From Dysgonomonas sp. Marseille-P4677 (GTDB lineage: Bacteria > Bacteroidota > Bacteroidia > Bacteroidales > Dysgonomonadaceae), in NCBI RefSeq assembly GCF_016652235.1, contig NZ_JAEPKU010000020.1:1-44812 (forward strand): a DNA stretch of 44,812 bases. The letters run 5' to 3'. The number at the start of each line of letters is the position of its first letter. Position 1 is the stretch's first letter. A program made the position numbers and the translations under genes. Shown piece by piece: positions 43,701-44,812 of the stretch. The notes beneath the pieces were generated by a model that saw only the letters and a list, made by a program, of their open reading frames with translations, had not been told where the DNA came from and did not search any database.

Positions 43701-44212
43701 TTGTCGGCTCTGTTTTCCCATTTCAATATCAGCCAGAATACAAGCGCTGTAAACATGGATGAGTAAGCATAGACTTCACCTTCTACAGCTGAGAACCAGA
43801 ATGTATCGGTAAATGTATATGTTAAAGCTCCAACCAATCCACTACCGATAATAGCTATAAGCTGGCCGGTTGTTAACTCCTTCTCAGTATTGGTGTATAT
43901 AAGTTTTTTTGCGAGGTGAGTTACTGTCCAGAAAAGGAATAGTATAGTTGCTGCACTTAATAGAGCAGACATACTATTGATCATTACTGCTACTTGAGAC
44001 GGATCGGAAGCAAACAGTGAGAAGAATTTTCCCGTAAGCATGAAAAACGGTGCTCCCGGAGGATGCCCTACTTCAAGTTTGAAGGCTGATGTGATAAACT
44101 CACCGCAATCCCAAAAGCTGGCTGTGGGTTCAATTGTCATAAGATAGACAACAGCAGCAACTGTAAAGCTAAACCAACCAAAGATGTTGTTAATCAGGTT
44201 ATATCTCTTCAT
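40748..44212 (-). CDS. DUF2723 multi-pass membrane protein, possible protein O-glycosyltransferase
   Basis: A 1154-residue protein. The N-terminal part has about 10 transmembrane helices (to about residue 620), opening NNIFGWFSFTVAAVVYLMTIEPTASFWDCGEF. SFWDCGEF carries the acidic Asp/Glu typical of GT-C glycosyltransferases, and EVGHPPGAP follows. The rest is a large soluble part with TPR-like helices. DUF2723 is related to human TMEM260, reported as an O-mannosyltransferase, so a protein O-glycosylation role fits, but the donor is unknown. The frame runs open to 44311, yet a TATCTTTG box lies at 44275-44282, so the ATG at 44212 is chosen. Confidence 0.85.
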   Translation of the reverse strand: MKRYNLINNIFGWFSFTVAAVVYLMTIEPTASFWDCGEFITSAFKLEVGHPPGAPFFMLTGKFFSLFASDPSQVAVMINSMSALLSAATILFLFWTVTHLAKKLIYTNTEKELTTGQLIAIIGSGLVGALTYTFTDTFWFSAVEGEVYAYSSMFTALVFWLILKWENRADKEGSDKWLVIIAYAMGLSIGVHLLNLLCIPAIVLVYYFKKSKDINIKGTLLALIGSLFLIVVLMYGIIPGFTKVGGWFEKMFVNGFGFSYNSGALAYILLIVLSIIWALYETLSAKGNMTRAKVAFVLCMALSGATFIGDSVFLWLILLGGLIAFLIVSKKINFRLLNTTVLCLMVILIGYSSFALIPIRSIANTPMDQNSPENVFTLASYLNREQYGDRPLFYGKTYASTEKRDPSTGRLEPPVSEKQSYDKVVKKSPDQKDEYVVTGTIPTYGYTNTMLFPRMYSSSEPRHLTGYQIWGGIKDTSVPPTMFENLKFFFDYQLDFMYFRYFMWNFSGRQNDIQATGGMTNGNWITGISFVDELLGRGPQGNLPPDIANNKGHNKYYMLPLILGILGIAFQLTRGKKGEQQFLVTFMLFFMTGIAIIIYLNQQPFEPRERDYAYAGSFYAFCIWIGFGVAFIWNLLKKKLPEAPSAAIATVVTLFIPIQMASENWDDHDRSDRYTMRDFAKNYLTGCEPNSILFSMGDNDTFPLWYIQEVEGYRTDVRVCNLSYLQTDWYVDQMRRQAYDSPPLPIDWEEDRYHGDKGQSAYVFTKNDIERLLARDLKSSAESNWMGRVNYGDYYDTQAYKDTMDLAEVLDILKTKDNYAPKNPYVDNGIIIPSSIFRMPINTANVDWNGLGTKPKPEFVFNLGDNKGGIYRQEMMILDMLFNINKDDWKRPIYHCVTIGEAPLKLTDQSMLEGITYRITPGVIDSTGVNTDVMFDNMVNKYQWGGIENPKVYLDENNIRMCRTFRLMFERLITALLEQDKNDKALQALDKCMEVIPGNTVPRGGESISFADAYYLLKQPEKAQKVLDEIQYRTDGNLQWYASMKPSQMVSCTVDIREQMNIEIQILDTYQRFDTEKYNTYLEKILNRTEFFLNNRVSFSERSHPLDYLMRITMRGIYMAEDTASQKTAQEKAERIGGLMQKFKPELLQKYYQK

Positions 44213-44274
44213 AGTGAAACTAGTATATGATAATAATCGTTTATTTAAACGGTTGTTTTTTATACATTTGGGTG

Positions 44275-44282
44275 CAAAGATA
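44275..44282 (-). promoter_or_regulatory. -7 box (TATCTTTG) for the DUF2723 gene
   Basis: Plus-strand CAAAGATA reads TATCTTTG on the minus strand, 63 bases before the chosen ATG. It lies inside the longer open frame, which rules out the upstream start at 44311 if this promoter is used. Confidence 0.6.
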
Positions 44283-44471
44283 GTTAAAACGGTGAAAGTA
44301 TTGTTTCTCATAGCTTTGTTTTTACTCCTTAAATTAAAAAACTTCTTAAAAAGGTTGGTTATTCGCTATTATTCGTCATATCAAGGTTTCTCTCACATTC
44401 TCTACTCATGTCTTTACCAATCCAAACTGGAGTTTTACCCATTCTTTATCATATTTAATCAGCTTAATCTA

Positions 44472-44479
44472 TATATTTG
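44472..44479 (+). promoter_or_regulatory. -7 box (TATATTTG) for the MuiA-like gene
   Basis: TATATTTG matches TAnnTTTG, 32 bases before the ATG at 44511. No clear -33 TTTG is seen. Confidence 0.5.
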
Positions 44480-44510
44480 AGATAAATCACATTAAAAAAG
44501 TAAATTAAAC

Positions 44511-44812
44511 ATGAAAACAAGACTGCTCATTATCGGGATATTCTTTTTGTCTTTTATGTCACTTAACGGAAAGGCAGAAAATAAGAAAACTGAAAAATCA
44601 AAACTAAAGGAAGCTACTGTTTTTTTTCAAGGTGCAGAGTTGATTCACACTGCATCGAGCGCATTGTCGAAAGGAGAAAACGAGATCTTTATTGAGGGAT
44701 TAAGCCCGAATATTGATAAAAATAGCTTGAAAGTGAAAACAACGAATGGAGTTGTAATTTCCGCTTCTGAATTCTCATTGGATTTCTTAACTGATAATCA
44801 ATCGGCTAACGC
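44511..44812 (+). CDS. MuiA/DUF4139-family secreted protein, N-terminal part only
   Basis: Only the first 100 residues are in the window; the gene runs past the right edge. Residues 1-22 form a signal peptide (KTRLLIIGIFFLSFMSLNGKA). The following EATVFFQGAELIHTASSALSKGENEIFIEGLSPNIDKNSLKVK fits the DUF4140 domain that precedes DUF4139 in mucoidy-inhibitor-MuiA-like proteins. The function of this family is not well known. No frameshift is visible in the part present. Confidence 0.75.
   Translation, partial: MKTRLLIIGIFFLSFMSLNGKAENKKTEKSKLKEATVFFQGAELIHTASSALSKGENEIFIEGLSPNIDKNSLKVKTTNGVVISASEFSLDFLTDNQSAN

Noticed and set aside
44213-44311. 33-residue N-terminal extension of the DUF2723 protein
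   Set aside because: It spans a consensus -7 box and the family starts near the first transmembrane segment, so ATG at 44212 is better.

Overview
The window is a low-GC (AT-rich) chromosomal segment of a Bacteroidota bacterium, most likely order Bacteroidales. Dysgonomonas or a relative is my best guess, from gene content alone. The case rests on repeated TAnnTTTG -7 promoter boxes upstream of starts, start sites without Shine-Dalgarno sequences, a serine palmitoyltransferase-type sphingolipid gene, two lipid-anchored TlpA/DUF4369 thioredoxins, a PSP1 (RicT-like) gene next to gldH, a DUF4295 gene behind rpmB-rpmG, and a trp operon that begins with trpB. It looks like core genome: I found no tRNA, rRNA, CRISPR array, insertion sequence or phage gene.

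Layout. 1-2760: an AT-rich leader, then two tandem TlpA-like lipoproteins closed by a strong bidirectional terminator. 2761-10500, minus strand: gldH, ricT-like, holB, metF, rseP, dxr and a membrane-anchored LytM protein. The order of transcription is LytM to dxr to rseP to metF to holB, then, past a hairpin, ricT to gldH. 10605-12746: the sphingolipid synthase gene and a small secreted protein with a gliding-motility-type C-terminal domain, then gapA and an SDR epimerase on the minus strand. 15124-19718, plus strand: rpmB-rpmG-DUF4295, then ftsY-rimO-HU-HU/TM/LysM. 19719-24150, minus strand: a short surface-glycan cluster (flippase, a 95-residue orphan, GT11 fucosyltransferase, GT2, LicD). 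24194-25861: a lone phosphoethanolamine-transferase-type enzyme.

25876-36826 is the centrepiece. It is an 11-kb tryptophan operon on the minus strand, read as trpL-trpB-trpE-trpG-trpB2-hypothetical-trpD-chorismate mutase-flavin quinone reductase-MFS-trpC-trpF-trpA. Its leader encodes an unannotated 19-residue peptide with three consecutive Trp codons. The leader is followed by a perfect intrinsic terminator and two nested helices that can form an antiterminator, and the leader stop codon lies inside the antiterminator arm. This is a complete ribosome-mediated attenuator readable directly from the sequence. The operon also carries five genes not needed for tryptophan synthesis, or duplicating it.

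36883-44812: a secreted metallophosphoesterase, then a minus-strand recF-DUF721-thioesterase operon, an intergenic stretch with a repeated RGTAACAAARGTAACAG motif, a NodB polysaccharide deacetylase, a large DUF2723 membrane protein (possible protein O-glycosyltransferase), and the start of a MuiA/DUF4139-type secreted protein cut by the window edge.

The main candidates for something under-described are the trp attenuator with its expanded operon, and the HU-transmembrane-LysM fusion, which could physically link DNA to the cell wall.
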